From: FEN-1191 sp036490715
Lineage (GTDB): Bacteria > Pseudomonadota > Gammaproteobacteria > Steroidobacterales > Steroidobacteraceae
DNA: 64,000 nucleotides
NCBI GenBank assembly: GCA_036490715.1
Contig: DASXDL010000010.1
Coordinates: forward strand, 14,812 to 78,811
Reading direction: 5' to 3'
Under the pieces are notes generated by a model. It was not told the origin of the DNA. It saw nothing but the letters and a program-made list of their open reading frames with translations, and did not search any database. Positions 15,640 to 25,173 of this stretch are shown one piece after another (the first letter of the stretch is position 1; every line of letters begins with the position of its first letter). Both the position numbers and the translations under genes were made by a program.

Positions 15640-16455
15640 TCAGCGGTAGCGGTCGTCGCGATCGCCGTACTGGCGCTCGCGCCGCTCGCGGCGCTCCTGC
15701 GCCTCGATCGACAGCGTCGCTACCGGCCGTGCCTCCAGCCGCTTGATGCCGATCTCCTCGCCGGTCTCGAGGCAGTAGCCGTAGGTGCCGTCTTCGATGC
15801 GCTTGAGCGCCTCATCGATCTTGCGGATCAGCTTGCGTTCGCGATCACGGGTGCGAAGCTCCAAGCTGAATTCCTCTTCCTGCGTGGCGCGATCGTTGGG
15901 GTCGGGGAAGTTCGCCGCCTCATCCTTCATGTGCGAGACGGTGCGATCGACCTCTTCCATCAGGTCGCGCTTCCAGCTCAGCAGAATCAGCTGGAAGTGC
16001 GCCAGCTGCTGCTTGCTCATGTACTGCTCGCCGCGTTTGGCGACGTACGGCTTGACGTTGCGCGGCCCGGCCAGAAGACTGCTGGCGTCGCCGGCATCGC
16101 TCTCGGTATCGGGCTCCTCGGCGTCGCGCAGCAGGCGCGTGCGCGCGGTGGCTGAACCAGTCAGCGTGCTGCGCTCGTTGCTGGGCGCAGCGGGGATCGG
16201 GCTCGGGCGCGGGACCGGCGGGCGCACGATCTCGCCGTCGGATTTCTTGGCCGGCTTGCTCTCGGCCTTGACCGCTGCGGCGGCGGGCGGCGCGCTGCGG
16301 CGCGCGCTCAGCGCGCTCTTGCGCGGATCGGGGCGCGGCCCGGCGCTGCGGCTCGCGGCAGCGGCACGAGCGGGCGATGCACGACGCGGTGCGGGCTTCG
16401 CACTCGTGGCCTTTTTCACTTTGCTGCTACGGGATCCGGACTTCTTGCCGGCCAT
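15640..16455 (-). CDS. dksA: DksA/TraR-family RNA polymerase-binding protein with long N-terminal tail
   Basis: A secondary-channel regulator of RNA polymerase that works with ppGpp in the stringent response. The core (about 135-262) has the family coiled-coil, including the tip DPNDRATQEEEF that carries the functional aspartates. The zinc-finger region reads YGYCLETGEEIGIKRLEARP then ATLSIEAQERRERRE. Only the first of the four zinc cysteines remains (Cys228), so zinc is probably not bound. That pattern is known from alphaproteobacterial and some other DksA proteins. The first 130 residues are an unusual low-complexity tail rich in Lys, Ala, Ser, Arg and Pro. At 271 residues it is nearly twice the length of E. 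coli DksA. Confidence 0.93.
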   Translation of the reverse strand: MAGKKSGSRSSKVKKATSAKPAPRRASPARAAAASRSAGPRPDPRKSALSARRSAPPAAAAVKAESKPAKKSDGEIVRPPVPRPSPIPAAPSNERSTLTGSATARTRLLRDAEEPDTESDAGDASSLLAGPRNVKPYVAKRGEQYMSKQQLAHFQLILLSWKRDLMEEVDRTVSHMKDEAANFPDPNDRATQEEEFSLELRTRDRERKLIRKIDEALKRIEDGTYGYCLETGEEIGIKRLEARPVATLSIEAQERRERRERQYGDRDDRYR

Positions 16456-16551
16456 CGCCTCGCTCCTGACATGGGGTCCCCAAAGGACGCGGGATTATAC
16501 CGACGCGTAGCGGGCTGTACAGCCCGGAAAAACCGTAGCGGAGCCAGCCCC

Positions 16552-16968
16552 TTAGGCCGATCCGGGCAGCTTGACCGGCTCGCTGGCCTGCCACTGCTGC
16601 GCACGCCGCTCGGCGATCACGCTGGTGTGGATGCCGCCGCGCACATTGAAGCGCGCGGTCAGGCGCATGAACCGCGGTGCGATGCTGTGCGCCAGGTGGC
16701 CGATGATCTCGTTGGTCACCGCCTCGTGAAATGCGCCGCGATCGCGAAACGACCACAGATACAGCTTCAATGCCTTCAGTTCGATGCATAGACGGTCGGG
16801 AACGTACTCGAGTTCCAGCGTGGCAAAGTCGGGCTGACCTGTCTTCGGACACAGACAGGTGAACTCCGGCACGACCATGCGGATGATGTAGTCGTGTCCG
16901 GGCTCCGGATTGGGGAAGGTATCGATCGCGGTCGCGGGCTGGGTCGGCATCGGGTCAATAATCTGCAT
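16552..16968 (-). CDS. queF: NADPH-dependent 7-cyano-7-deazaguanine reductase, type I
   Basis: Reduces preQ0 to preQ1 in queuosine synthesis. The protein is 138 residues, the short unimodular form, unlike the 282-residue two-domain QueF of E. coli. The catalytic cysteine lies in EFTCLCPKTGQPDF, and the QueF signature ELKALKLYLWSFRDRGAFHE follows with its substrate-binding glutamates. The ATG at 16968 is the first start; the one at 16950 gives MPTQPATAIDTF and is equally plausible, since neither has a clear ribosome-binding site. It is divergent from smc. Confidence 0.94.
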   Translation of the reverse strand: MQIIDPMPTQPATAIDTFPNPEPGHDYIIRMVVPEFTCLCPKTGQPDFATLELEYVPDRLCIELKALKLYLWSFRDRGAFHEAVTNEIIGHLAHSIAPRFMRLTARFNVRGGIHTSVIAERRAQQWQASEPVKLPGSA

Positions 16969-17029
16969 CGAAAGCGGCGGCCGGATAATCTACACTAGCG
17001 CCGCGCCAGCTTGTGAGGAACGGTCGGTA

Positions 17030-20000
17030 ATGCGGCTCAACAAGGTCAGGCTCGCCGGATTCAAATCTTTCGTCGACCCGACCTCGATACATCTGCCCGG
17101 CAACCTGATCGGTGTGGTCGGGCCCAACGGCTGCGGCAAATCCAACATCATCGATGCGGTGCGCTGGGTCATGGGCGAGCTGTCGGCGCGCCACCTGCGC
17201 GGCGACTCGATGAGCGATGTGGTGTTCAACGGCTCAAGTGCCCGCAAGCCGGTCGGCACCGCCGCGGTCGAGCTGGTGTTCGATAACAGCGACGGCAAGA
17301 TCGGCGGCGCCTACGCCAGCTACAACGAGATCGCGCTCAAGCGCACCGTGGCGCGCGACGGCACTTCGTCGTACTTCATCAATGGCGGGCGCTGCCGGCG
17401 CAAGGACATTACCCAGCTGTTCCTCGGCACCGGCTTGGGCTCGCGCAGTTACGCGATCATCGAGCAGGGCATGATCTCGCGCGTGATCGAGGCGCGGGCC
17501 GACGATATGCGGCTGTTCGTCGAGGAGGCGGCCGGCGTGTCCCTTTATAAGGAGCGCCGGCGCGAGACCGAGATGCGCATGGCCGACACACGCGACAACC
17601 TGGCGCGACTGCAGGATGTGCGCGACGAGATCGACAAGCAGATTCGGCATTTGCAGCGCCAGGCCAATACCGCCCGCCGCTACCAGGAGTTCAAGTCGCA
17701 GGAGCGCACCCTGGTGGCCGAGCTGCTGGCCTTGCGGCTGCGCGAACTCGATAGCGGGGCGGAAGTGCAGAGCGGTGCGATGCGGCACTGCGAACTGGAT
17801 ATGCAGCAGGCGCTCGCCGACCAGCGTTCGGCCGAGGCGGCGATCGAGCGGCAGCGCGAGTTTCATAACGACCAGTCCGAAGCCGCCGCCCGCGTGCAGG
17901 CGCGCTACTACGAGCTCGGTGCCGAGGTGACACGCACCGAGGAGAACATCCGCTATACGCGCGAGCTGCGCGAGCGCGCCCGCACCGATCTGGCGCAGGT
18001 GCAGGCCAGCCTGGCGGCGGTGGCGCAGCAGATCCTGCGCGACGAGGAGCAGCTGACGCTGCTGCGAGCCGATATCGGCGAGCTGTCGCCGCTGGTGGAA
18101 ACGCGCCGCGACCACAACGATGCGGCGGCCGCCGCCCTGAGCGCGGCCGAGGCGCAGCTGGCGGACTGGCAGCAGCGCTGGGAAGACTTCAATCGCGCGC
18201 TGGGCAGCGCCGGCCAGAGCGCCCAGGTCGAAGCGGCTCGTATCGAGCAGCTCGACAGCCAGTGCTTCCGGCTGCAGGCGCAGACCGACCGCTTGAGCCT
18301 GGAACTCGAAGCGCTTGGGTCGCAGCAGGCCGAGTCGCCGATCGCCGGCCTGATCGAGCGCGAGGCCAGTGCGCGTAGCGCCGCCGATACGCTGCAGCGC
18401 GAGCTGGAAGCGGCGCTGGCGCAGTTGCAGACGTTGCGCACTGCGCAACAGAACGCCGAGCGAGCGCTGGAACAGCACCGCCAGCAGCGTGAACAGGTAC
18501 GCGCCGAGCTGATGTCGGTCGAAGCGTTGCAGACGGCGGCACTGCAGGAGAAGGATCCGCGCGCCGGCGCTTGGCTCTCCGGACTGCAGGCGGGCGCGAC
18601 CCAGCTGCGCCTGGCCGAGGCGCTCGAGGTCAGCGCCGGCTGGGAGCGCGCCGTTGAGACGGTGCTGGGTGACTACCTTGAGGCAGTCGGGGTGGGGGCG
18701 CTTGAGACGCTCGAATCCGCGCTCGCAGCGCTGGATGCCGGCAGTGTCATCTTCTTCGAGCACAGGTCGGGGTCACACGAGAGCGCCGGTCCGGCGCGCT
18801 CCGGAACCCTGGCCGCACAGGTTCGCGGGCCGCAGGCGGTGCGCGCGTTGCTGGAAGGCGTGCGTACCGCCGCGTCGCTGGCGGCAGCGCTGCGGCAACG
18901 CGCTGAGCTGGGCGCCGGCGAATCGCTGATCACGCGCGACGGTGAGTGGATCGGGCGCGACTGGCTGCGCGTCAACCGTGGCGGCGACGTTCACGCCGGG
19001 GTGCTCGAGCGCAAACAGCGTCTCAAGGATCTGCGCCAAGGCAGCGCATCGGCCGACGCGCGCGTGCAGCAGCTTGAGGCCGAGATCGCAGCGCTGCGCG
19101 GCCAGGTCACGGCCGCGGAACAGCAGCGCGAATCGATCCAGGCGCGCATCCAGAGTGCGCATCGCGAGCACGGCGAGCTTCGGGGCCAGCTCGAGGGCGT
19201 CAAGGCGCGGCTCGATGAGGCCGGATTGCGCCGCGGCCGAATCGAGGCCGAACTGGCCGAGGTCGGCCTCGATACGACCCGGGCCCGTGACAGCCTGGCG
19301 CGCGCCCGTGGCGCGCACGCCGAGGCCAGCGGTTCGCTGGCGCGGCTGGATGAGCAGCGCCGCGATCTGGAAGACGAGCGCGAGCAGCGGCGCGAGCGCA
19401 GCCTGTCCGCGCGCGAGCGCGCCCAGGCCGCCCAGCAGGAGCTGCACGACGCGCTGGTGCAGCTTGAGAGTCGGCGCTCGGCCGAAGGGTCGATGGCCGC
19501 GGCACTGACGCGCCTGCTCGACCAGCGCACCGCACTGCAGGGCCAGATCGACAGCCTGCAGCGCACGCTGGCCGACGGCGATGCACCGGTGGATGAGCTG
19601 CAGCTGCGGCTGCAGGATCAGCTGGCGCGCCGGCTGGAGGTCGAGACCGAGCTTGCCAATGCTCGCCGAGGGCTCGAGGACAGCGACGCTGAGCTGCGCG
19701 CGCTCGAGCAGCGCCGGCTGACGGCCGAACAGCGTGTCGGCGGCGCGCGCGAGGCGATGGAACAGGCGCGGCTGGCGGCACAGGAATCGCGCCTGCGGCG
19801 CGAGTCGCTGCTGGAGCAGTTTGCGGCCACCAAGCTCGAATTGCCCGCAGTGCTGGAGCATCTGAGTGCCGAAGCCGGTATCGATAGCTGGGAAGGGCGG
19901 CTGCTCGAGCTGCGCGCCGATCTGGAGCGCCTCGGTCAGGTGAATCTGGCGGCGATCGATGAGCTGGCCGAGCAGAGCGAGCGCAAGCAGTACCTGGACC

Positions 20001-20545
20001 GCCAGTTCGCCGACGTCAGCGACGCGCTCGCCACGCTTGAGCAGGCGATGCAGAAGATGGATCGGGAGACCCGCGGGCGCTTCGAGGACACCTTCAATCG
20101 CATCAATAGCGGACTGCAGGAGAAGTTTCCGCGGCTGTTTGGTGGCGGCCACGCGTATCTGGAGCTGGTGGGCGATGACCCGCTCACGGCCGGCGTCGCG
20201 GTCATGGCGCGACCGCCGGGCAAGCGCAACAGCACCATCGCGCAGCTGTCGGGCGGCGAGAAGGCGCTGTGCGCAGTCGCGCTGGTATTCTCGATCTTCG
20301 ATCTGAATCCGGCGCCGTTCTGCCTGCTGGATGAGGTCGATGCGCCGCTCGACGAACACAATGTCGGCCGCTACTGTGAGATCGTGCGCGAGATGTCCAG
20401 CCGGATTCAGTTCATCTTCATCACCCACAACAAGGTCACGATGGAGCTGGCCTCGCAGCTCATCGGCGTCACCATGAACGAGCCCGGCGTCTCGCGCCTG
20501 GTCGCGGTCGACATCGACGAGGCCATGAAGCTGGCGGCGGTCTGA
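17030..20545 (+). CDS. smc: Chromosome segregation ATPase SMC
   Basis: The 1171-residue motor of the SMC-ScpAB condensin; its partners scpA and scpB are at 27167-28845. Walker A is GPNGCGKSN (residues 31-39). Long coiled-coil arms flank a hinge around residue 510-660. The C-terminal head carries the ABC signature QLSGGEKAL and Walker B FCLLDEVDAPLDEHN. The frame is open from 16910, but the ATG at 17030 gives the standard MRLNKVRLAGFKSF start with GAGGA upstream. Although many Gammaproteobacteria use MukBEF, this lineage keeps SMC. zipA follows 12 bp downstream. Confidence 0.97.
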   Translation: MRLNKVRLAGFKSFVDPTSIHLPGNLIGVVGPNGCGKSNIIDAVRWVMGELSARHLRGDSMSDVVFNGSSARKPVGTAAVELVFDNSDGKIGGAYASYNEIALKRTVARDGTSSYFINGGRCRRKDITQLFLGTGLGSRSYAIIEQGMISRVIEARADDMRLFVEEAAGVSLYKERRRETEMRMADTRDNLARLQDVRDEIDKQIRHLQRQANTARRYQEFKSQERTLVAELLALRLRELDSGAEVQSGAMRHCELDMQQALADQRSAEAAIERQREFHNDQSEAAARVQARYYELGAEVTRTEENIRYTRELRERARTDLAQVQASLAAVAQQILRDEEQLTLLRADIGELSPLVETRRDHNDAAAAALSAAEAQLADWQQRWEDFNRALGSAGQSAQVEAARIEQLDSQCFRLQAQTDRLSLELEALGSQQAESPIAGLIEREASARSAADTLQRELEAALAQLQTLRTAQQNAERALEQHRQQREQVRAELMSVEALQTAALQEKDPRAGAWLSGLQAGATQLRLAEALEVSAGWERAVETVLGDYLEAVGVGALETLESALAALDAGSVIFFEHRSGSHESAGPARSGTLAAQVRGPQAVRALLEGVRTAASLAAALRQRAELGAGESLITRDGEWIGRDWLRVNRGGDVHAGVLERKQRLKDLRQGSASADARVQQLEAEIAALRGQVTAAEQQRESIQARIQSAHREHGELRGQLEGVKARLDEAGLRRGRIEAELAEVGLDTTRARDSLARARGAHAEASGSLARLDEQRRDLEDEREQRRERSLSARERAQAAQQELHDALVQLESRRSAEGSMAAALTRLLDQRTALQGQIDSLQRTLADGDAPVDELQLRLQDQLARRLEVETELANARRGLEDSDAELRALEQRRLTAEQRVGGAREAMEQARLAAQESRLRRESLLEQFAATKLELPAVLEHLSAEAGIDSWEGRLLELRADLERLGQVNLAAIDELAEQSERKQYLDRQFADVSDALATLEQAMQKMDRETRGRFEDTFNRINSGLQEKFPRLFGGGHAYLELVGDDPLTAGVAVMARPPGKRNSTIAQLSGGEKALCAVALVFSIFDLNPAPFCLLDEVDAPLDEHNVGRYCEIVREMSSRIQFIFITHNKVTMELASQLIGVTMNEPGVSRLVAVDIDEAMKLAAV

Positions 20546-20557
20546 CGCCAGGCCGTC

Positions 20558-21445
20558 ATGGAATCGCTGCGCTGGATACTGCTGCTCGCCGGACTGGTGT
20601 TCCTGGCGGGCCTGGCCGCCTGGGAATCACGTCGGCCGCGCCAGGCAAGCGGCGATGCGGACAATCGGCCCGAGCGCCCCGGACGCAGCCCACCCGAGCT
20701 GGGGGAAGCCCACTCTCACGGGCACGCGCCGCTAGCCGCTTCCCGCCCCGAACTGCCGCCGCTCGATCCGATCATCACCGCGGCTGACATCCAGGGCGCG
20801 GACGATGAGGCCGAGCCGGCCGAGATCGAATTGCCCGAGCCGATCAGTGCGCTGGGCCCGATGTCGGCCCGCGATACCAGCCACAGCGAGCTGCCCTCGG
20901 AGATGCGCGCCGAGCGACTGCAGCGCGTCCCAACGCTAGACCCGGATGAGGTTCCCGAATCGGACCTGCTGAGCGGCGCGCCGCGCTCGCCGGTGGTGGA
21001 ATGGCCACCGGAATCTGAGCGGCGCATTCTGGCGCTGCGGATCGCGGCGCTGAGCCACGAGCGCCTGTCCGGGCGCGTGGTGCGCCAGGCGCTCGGCGCC
21101 TGCGGCTTCGAGCACGGGCGCTTTGGCATCTTTCACCAGCCTGGCGCCGACGGGCGCGCACTGCTCAGCGCTGCCAACCTCAGCAAGCCCGGCATTTTCG
21201 ATCCGCTCAACATGGACTTTCAGCGCTTCTCCGGACTGAGCCTGTTCGCGGTGCTGCCCGGACCGCTGCCGCCGGCCGCCGCGCTCGACCATCTGCTCGA
21301 TACAGCCCAGGATCTGGCGGAGCGGTTACGTGCGCGCCTGCAGGATGAACAGGGGCTGGCCCTGGGTGCGCCGCAGCTCGACGCGCTGCGGCAAACGGTG
21401 CAGGATCTGACCGACGCCGGCGCGCGGGCGGAGCCGGCTGCGTGA
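20558..21445 (+). CDS. zipA: Cell division protein ZipA
   Basis: An inner-membrane protein that tethers FtsZ to the membrane. It has 295 residues. One N-terminal membrane segment (WILLLAGLVFLAGLAAW) is followed by a basic stretch, a long Pro/Glu-rich linker (about 30-150), and the C-terminal FtsZ-binding domain. That domain shows 'ILALRIAALSHERLSGRVVR', 'GRFGIFHQ', and 'GLSLFAVLPGP'. The smc-zipA-ligA order is typical of Gammaproteobacteria and supports the call despite the family's low conservation. Its stop overlaps the ligA GTG. Confidence 0.9.
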   Translation: MESLRWILLLAGLVFLAGLAAWESRRPRQASGDADNRPERPGRSPPELGEAHSHGHAPLAASRPELPPLDPIITAADIQGADDEAEPAEIELPEPISALGPMSARDTSHSELPSEMRAERLQRVPTLDPDEVPESDLLSGAPRSPVVEWPPESERRILALRIAALSHERLSGRVVRQALGACGFEHGRFGIFHQPGADGRALLSAANLSKPGIFDPLNMDFQRFSGLSLFAVLPGPLPPAAALDHLLDTAQDLAERLRARLQDEQGLALGAPQLDALRQTVQDLTDAGARAEPAA

Positions 21446-23466
21446 ATGCGGCGCGCGCTCGGCGCGCGGCCGAGCTGCGCGAGCTGATCGGGCAACACGA
21501 CTACCGTTACTACGTACTGGATGATCCGTCCGTTTCGGACGCCAACTACGACCGCTTGATGCTCGAGCTGCGCGAGCTCGAAGCCCAGCATCCCGAACTG
21601 ATCACGCCCGAGTCGCCGACGCAGCGCGTCAGCGGGCAGCTTGCCGCCGGCTTCGCTGAGGTGCAGCACCGGGTGCCGATGCTGTCGCTCGACAATGCCT
21701 TTAGCGACGAGGACATCGTCGCGTTCGATCGGCGCATTCGCGATCGTCTGGGGCGCGACGATGACATCGAGTACTGTGCAGAGCCCAAGCTCGACGGCCT
21801 GGCCGTGTCTTTGACCTACCGCAACGGCCTACTGGCAGTTGCCGCCACGCGCGGCGATGGCAGCACCGGTGAGGACATCAGCGCCAACATTCGCACCCTG
21901 CGCAGCGTGCCCTTGACGCTGCGCGGGCCAGTACCGCAGGAGCTCGAGGTTCGCGGTGAGGTGTTCATGCCGCTTTCCGGGTTCGAGCGCATGAACGCCG
22001 CCGCTGCCAAGGCCGGCGACAAGGTGTTCGCCAATCCGCGCAATGCCGCCGCCGGCAGTCTGCGACAGCTGGATGCAAACATCACCGCATCGCGGCCGCT
22101 GGAAGCGTACTTCTACGCGATCGGCGAGTGGCAGGGCGAGCCGGCGGCCCCGCCCAGCCAGCTGGCGCTGCTGCAGCAGTTCTCACACTGGGGCCTGCGC
22201 ACCAACCCGGAAGTGCGGGTGGTGTCCGGGGCGGCCGGTTGCCTCGAGTATTTCCATGCCATCGGCCAGCGGCGCGACAAGCTGCGCTACCAGATCGACG
22301 GCGTGGTCTACAAGGTCAACGCGCGCGCCGACCAGGAGGCACTGGGCTACCTGTCGCGCGCTCCACGCTGGGCGATCGCGCACAAATTCCCGGCCGAGGA
22401 AGGCCTGACGGTGATACGCGACGTGATATTCAACGTCGGGCGCACCGGTGTGCTCACGCCATTGGCTCGGCTCGAACCGCTGCAGCTGGCCGGCGTCACG
22501 GTCAGCAACGCCACGCTGCACAACATGGACGAGATCGCGCGCAAGGATATTCATATCGGCGACACCGCGGTGGTGCGGCGTGCCGGCGACGTGATTCCCG
22601 AACTGGTGCGCGTGCTGCCGGAGCGGCGCCCGGCGGATGCGCGCCGGCCGCAGCTGCCCGATCGCTGTCCGATTTGTGATTCCAAGGTGGTGCGGGTCGA
22701 GGGCGAGGCGGCGGCGCGCTGCAGCGGCGCCTTCACCTGTCCGGCGCAGCGCAAGGAAGCGCTCGGGCATTTCGCCAGTCGGCGCGCGCTCGACATCGAG
22801 GGACTGGGAGATAAGCTGATCGATCAGCTGGTGGACAAGCAGTTGCTGCACGGCCCGAGCGACATCTACGCGCTTAAGGTCGAACAGCTCGCGCAGCTCG
22901 ATCGCATGGGAGAAAAATCCGCCAGCAATCTGATCACCGCCATCGAGCGCAGCAAAGCCACCACGCTGCCTCGGCTGCTGCACGGCCTAGGCATACCGGG
23001 GGTGGGGGAGAGCACCGCCAAGTCGCTGGCCGACCACTTCGGCTCGCTCGCGGCGCTTGAACAAGCTTCGCTCGAGCAGATTCTCGAGGTCGCGGACGTC
23101 GGCCCGGTGATCGCGGCCGATACCCAGGCGTTCTTTGCTGATTCACGCCACCGCAAGGAACTGGAGCGCTTGCGTGCCTTCGGACTGCACTGGCCGGAAG
23201 GGCCGCCGGCCGCCGCGGCCGACAAAGCCGCATTGCCGCTCGCCGGTGTTACCGTGGTGCTGACCGGCACGCTGCCGACGCTCAGCCGCGAGCAGGCGGC
23301 CGAGCGCCTCAGTGCCCGCGGTGCCAAAGTCAGCGGCTCGGTGTCGAAGAAGACCAGCTACGTCGTCGCTGGCGCCGAACCGGGCTCGAAACTGGCACGC
23401 GCCGAGGCGCTGGGCGTACCGGTGCTCGACGAGGCCGGGCTGCTGCAGCTGCTGCAGCAGCCCTGA
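21442..23466 (+). CDS. ligA: NAD-dependent DNA ligase
   Basis: Seals nicks in replication and repair using NAD. The 674-residue protein has the Ia domain with DYRYYVLDDPSVSDANYD and the adenylation motif EPKLDGLAVS with Lys116. An OB fold, a four-cysteine zinc finger (CPIC...C...C, about 410-430), HhH repeats with 'HGLGIPGVGESTAKSLA', and a C-terminal BRCT domain follow. The start is GTG, overlapping the zipA stop as GTGA. All catalytic parts are intact. Confidence 0.98.
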   Translation: MNAARARRAAELRELIGQHDYRYYVLDDPSVSDANYDRLMLELRELEAQHPELITPESPTQRVSGQLAAGFAEVQHRVPMLSLDNAFSDEDIVAFDRRIRDRLGRDDDIEYCAEPKLDGLAVSLTYRNGLLAVAATRGDGSTGEDISANIRTLRSVPLTLRGPVPQELEVRGEVFMPLSGFERMNAAAAKAGDKVFANPRNAAAGSLRQLDANITASRPLEAYFYAIGEWQGEPAAPPSQLALLQQFSHWGLRTNPEVRVVSGAAGCLEYFHAIGQRRDKLRYQIDGVVYKVNARADQEALGYLSRAPRWAIAHKFPAEEGLTVIRDVIFNVGRTGVLTPLARLEPLQLAGVTVSNATLHNMDEIARKDIHIGDTAVVRRAGDVIPELVRVLPERRPADARRPQLPDRCPICDSKVVRVEGEAAARCSGAFTCPAQRKEALGHFASRRALDIEGLGDKLIDQLVDKQLLHGPSDIYALKVEQLAQLDRMGEKSASNLITAIERSKATTLPRLLHGLGIPGVGESTAKSLADHFGSLAALEQASLEQILEVADVGPVIAADTQAFFADSRHRKELERLRAFGLHWPEGPPAAAADKAALPLAGVTVVLTGTLPTLSREQAAERLSARGAKVSGSVSKKTSYVVAGAEPGSKLARAEALGVPVLDEAGLLQLLQQP

Positions 23467-23485
23467 CAGAGCCTCGGCCGGCGCG

Positions 23486-24304
23486 TCAGAGATTCTTTTC
23501 GACCTTGGCGGTCTTTAGCAGCTCATCCTGGTAGGCGCGAAACTTCTTGGTCTGCAGGATCTGCGTGACGCGATCCTTGACCTGATCAAACGGCGGCACC
23601 GGGGTATCGCGGGTGTCGATCAGCTGAATAACGTGCCAGCCGTACTGTGATTGCACTGGCGTCTGGGTGATCTCACCTTTCTTGAGCTGCACCACCGCGT
23701 CGGCGAACGGCTTGACCATGTTGGCGGGTGAAAACCAGCCCAGATCGCCGCCCTGCTCCTTGGAGGAGTCGATCGAATCCTTTTTCGCCAGGTCTTCGAA
23801 CTTGGCGCCCTTCTTGAGCTCATCGATGATCTTCTGCGCCGCATCCTGGCTCGACACCAGAATGTGGCGGGCGTGGTACTGGGTCTTCGGCATGCCCGCA
23901 ACCTGGGCGTCGTACTCAGCCTTCAGCTCCGCATCGGAGGGCTTCTTGTCCTCGAGGTAATGCGTCGCGCCGGCCTGCTGCAAAATCTCCAGCCGCGTCA
24001 GCGTCAAAGCCGAGGCGGTGTCGGTGTTCTTGTCCAGGCCTTGTTTGGCCGCTTCCTCGGCGATGATCTCGCCGCGGACCAGGTTGTCGAGCAGCTGTCC
24101 CTTCTGCTCGTCGTTCAGTTCCGAGACCGGCTTGCCGGCGGTGTTCTTGGCGTAGTACTCGAACATCGCGCGCGAGATCGGCGTGCCGTTGACTGTGGCC
24201 ACTGGTTTGTCGGCCGGCTTGGTGGTATCGGCCGTGGGGCCGCCTTTGGAGCAGGCGGCGCATAACAGGGTCACGGCAAGCGGTAAAAAGTAGTGAAGTT
24301 TCAT
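23486..24304 (-). CDS. Parvulin-type peptidyl-prolyl isomerase lipoprotein
   Basis: A periplasmic folding helper of the PpiC/SurA/PrsA type, 272 residues. A lipoprotein signal peptide ends in lipobox LCAAC (Cys18). The N-terminal SurA-like chaperone helices lie at about 35-130. The parvulin domain begins with YHARHILVSSQDAAQ and includes GGDLGWFSPANMVKPFADAV and 'SQYGWHVIQL', the conserved active-site elements. The gene is convergent with ligA and leads toward bolA and yciB. The C-terminus is lysine-rich. Which outer-membrane or secreted clients it serves cannot be told. Confidence 0.9.
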   Translation of the reverse strand: MKLHYFLPLAVTLLCAACSKGGPTADTTKPADKPVATVNGTPISRAMFEYYAKNTAGKPVSELNDEQKGQLLDNLVRGEIIAEEAAKQGLDKNTDTASALTLTRLEILQQAGATHYLEDKKPSDAELKAEYDAQVAGMPKTQYHARHILVSSQDAAQKIIDELKKGAKFEDLAKKDSIDSSKEQGGDLGWFSPANMVKPFADAVVQLKKGEITQTPVQSQYGWHVIQLIDTRDTPVPPFDQVKDRVTQILQTKKFRAYQDELLKTAKVEKNL

Positions 24305-24329
24305 TAGATATCTCAGTAAGTTATTCAGA

Positions 24330-24614
24330 TTACTTCTTGAACTCGTCAGGTGTCAGGGTTTCCATTGCCAGGGCATGCAGCTCGGTTTCGAACAGGCTCG
24401 CGAGCGTCTCGTTCACCAGTCGGTGGCGTTGCACGGGCTTTAGCCCCTCGAAGCATGTAGACACGATCCGCAGCCGGAAGTGTCCTTTGCCGCCGGCGCT
24501 GGCGTGCCCGACGTGCGCTGCACTGTCATCGCGCACTTCCAGATGCGCCGGCTGCAGTCGCTGCTGCAGCAGGCTCACGATGTGCGCTGCCGTGGGACTT
24601 GCGGTTGCGGCCAT
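24330..24614 (-). CDS. bolA: BolA-family protein
   Basis: A 94-residue member of the BolA family, which works with monothiol glutaredoxins in iron-sulfur trafficking and also affects cell shape. The fold's hallmarks are LEVRDDSAAHVGH early on, then HFRLRIVSTCFEGLKPVQRH and 'LVNETLASLF', ending 'IHALAM'-like (ELHALAMETLTP). It lies 4 bp after yciB on the same strand, a common gene pair in this class. Confidence 0.93.
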   Translation of the reverse strand: MAATASPTAAHIVSLLQQRLQPAHLEVRDDSAAHVGHASAGGKGHFRLRIVSTCFEGLKPVQRHRLVNETLASLFETELHALAMETLTPDEFKK

Positions 24615-24618
24615 GGCG

Positions 24619-25167
24619 TCAGGCGGTCACGGCCTCGGTGCGCGAGGCCAGCCAAAGGGCCTGCGCCATCGCGAACAGCACCAGCGCGGCACTCAGCCCG
24701 AATACCTTGAAGTTGACCCAGACGCGCTCGCTGGCGGTAGTCGCAATCCACAGATTGAGTGCTCCCAGCAGCACATAGAACCCGACCCATAGCCAGTTGA
24801 GGCGCAGCCAGGTGGTGCGCGGCACCTGTGCGCCGCCGCTCACCAGCGGCGCGAGCAGTCGCTGCGCCAGCGGCGTGCGACCGACCCAGGGGCTGAGCAG
24901 GCTCGCCACTGCCACCAGCCACAAGAACGCGGTCGGCTTCCATTTCAGAAACCGCGGGTCGCGCAGCAGCAGCGTCGCGCCGCCCAGTGCCAGCACCAGC
25001 AGCGTGCTCACCAGGTGCATCGGCGGAATGCGCCGCAGTCGCACCAGGTCACTGGCCAGCAGCGCCAGCATCGCGATCATCAGCACCGCGGTGGCGACGT
25101 AGATGCCGCCCACGTAATAGGCCACCAAAAATGCCGCCAGCGGCGCAAGGTCGAACAGGGCTTGCAT
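24619..25167 (-). CDS. yciB: Inner membrane septation protein YciB (IspZ)
   Basis: A 182-residue integral membrane protein with five hydrophobic segments. The family signature is near the start (MQALFDLAPLAAFLVAYYVG), with 'FLKWKPTAFLWLVAVASLLS' in the middle and NLWIATTASERVWVNFKVFG near the end. YciB/IspZ is implicated in envelope synthesis and division. It is the first gene of the minus-strand group yciB-bolA-ppiC-like and is divergent from yciO. A perfect 15-bp palindrome lies in that divergent gap at 25174-25188. Confidence 0.94.
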   Translation of the reverse strand: MQALFDLAPLAAFLVAYYVGGIYVATAVLMIAMLALLASDLVRLRRIPPMHLVSTLLVLALGGATLLLRDPRFLKWKPTAFLWLVAVASLLSPWVGRTPLAQRLLAPLVSGGAQVPRTTWLRLNWLWVGFYVLLGALNLWIATTASERVWVNFKVFGLSAALVLFAMAQALWLASRTEAVTA

Positions 25168-25173
25168 AAAGGC

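Noticed and set aside
17234..20428. Minus-strand open frames of 509 and 551 codons opposite smc
   Set aside because: These are antisense frames with biased composition; smc on the plus strand is complete and conserved throughout.
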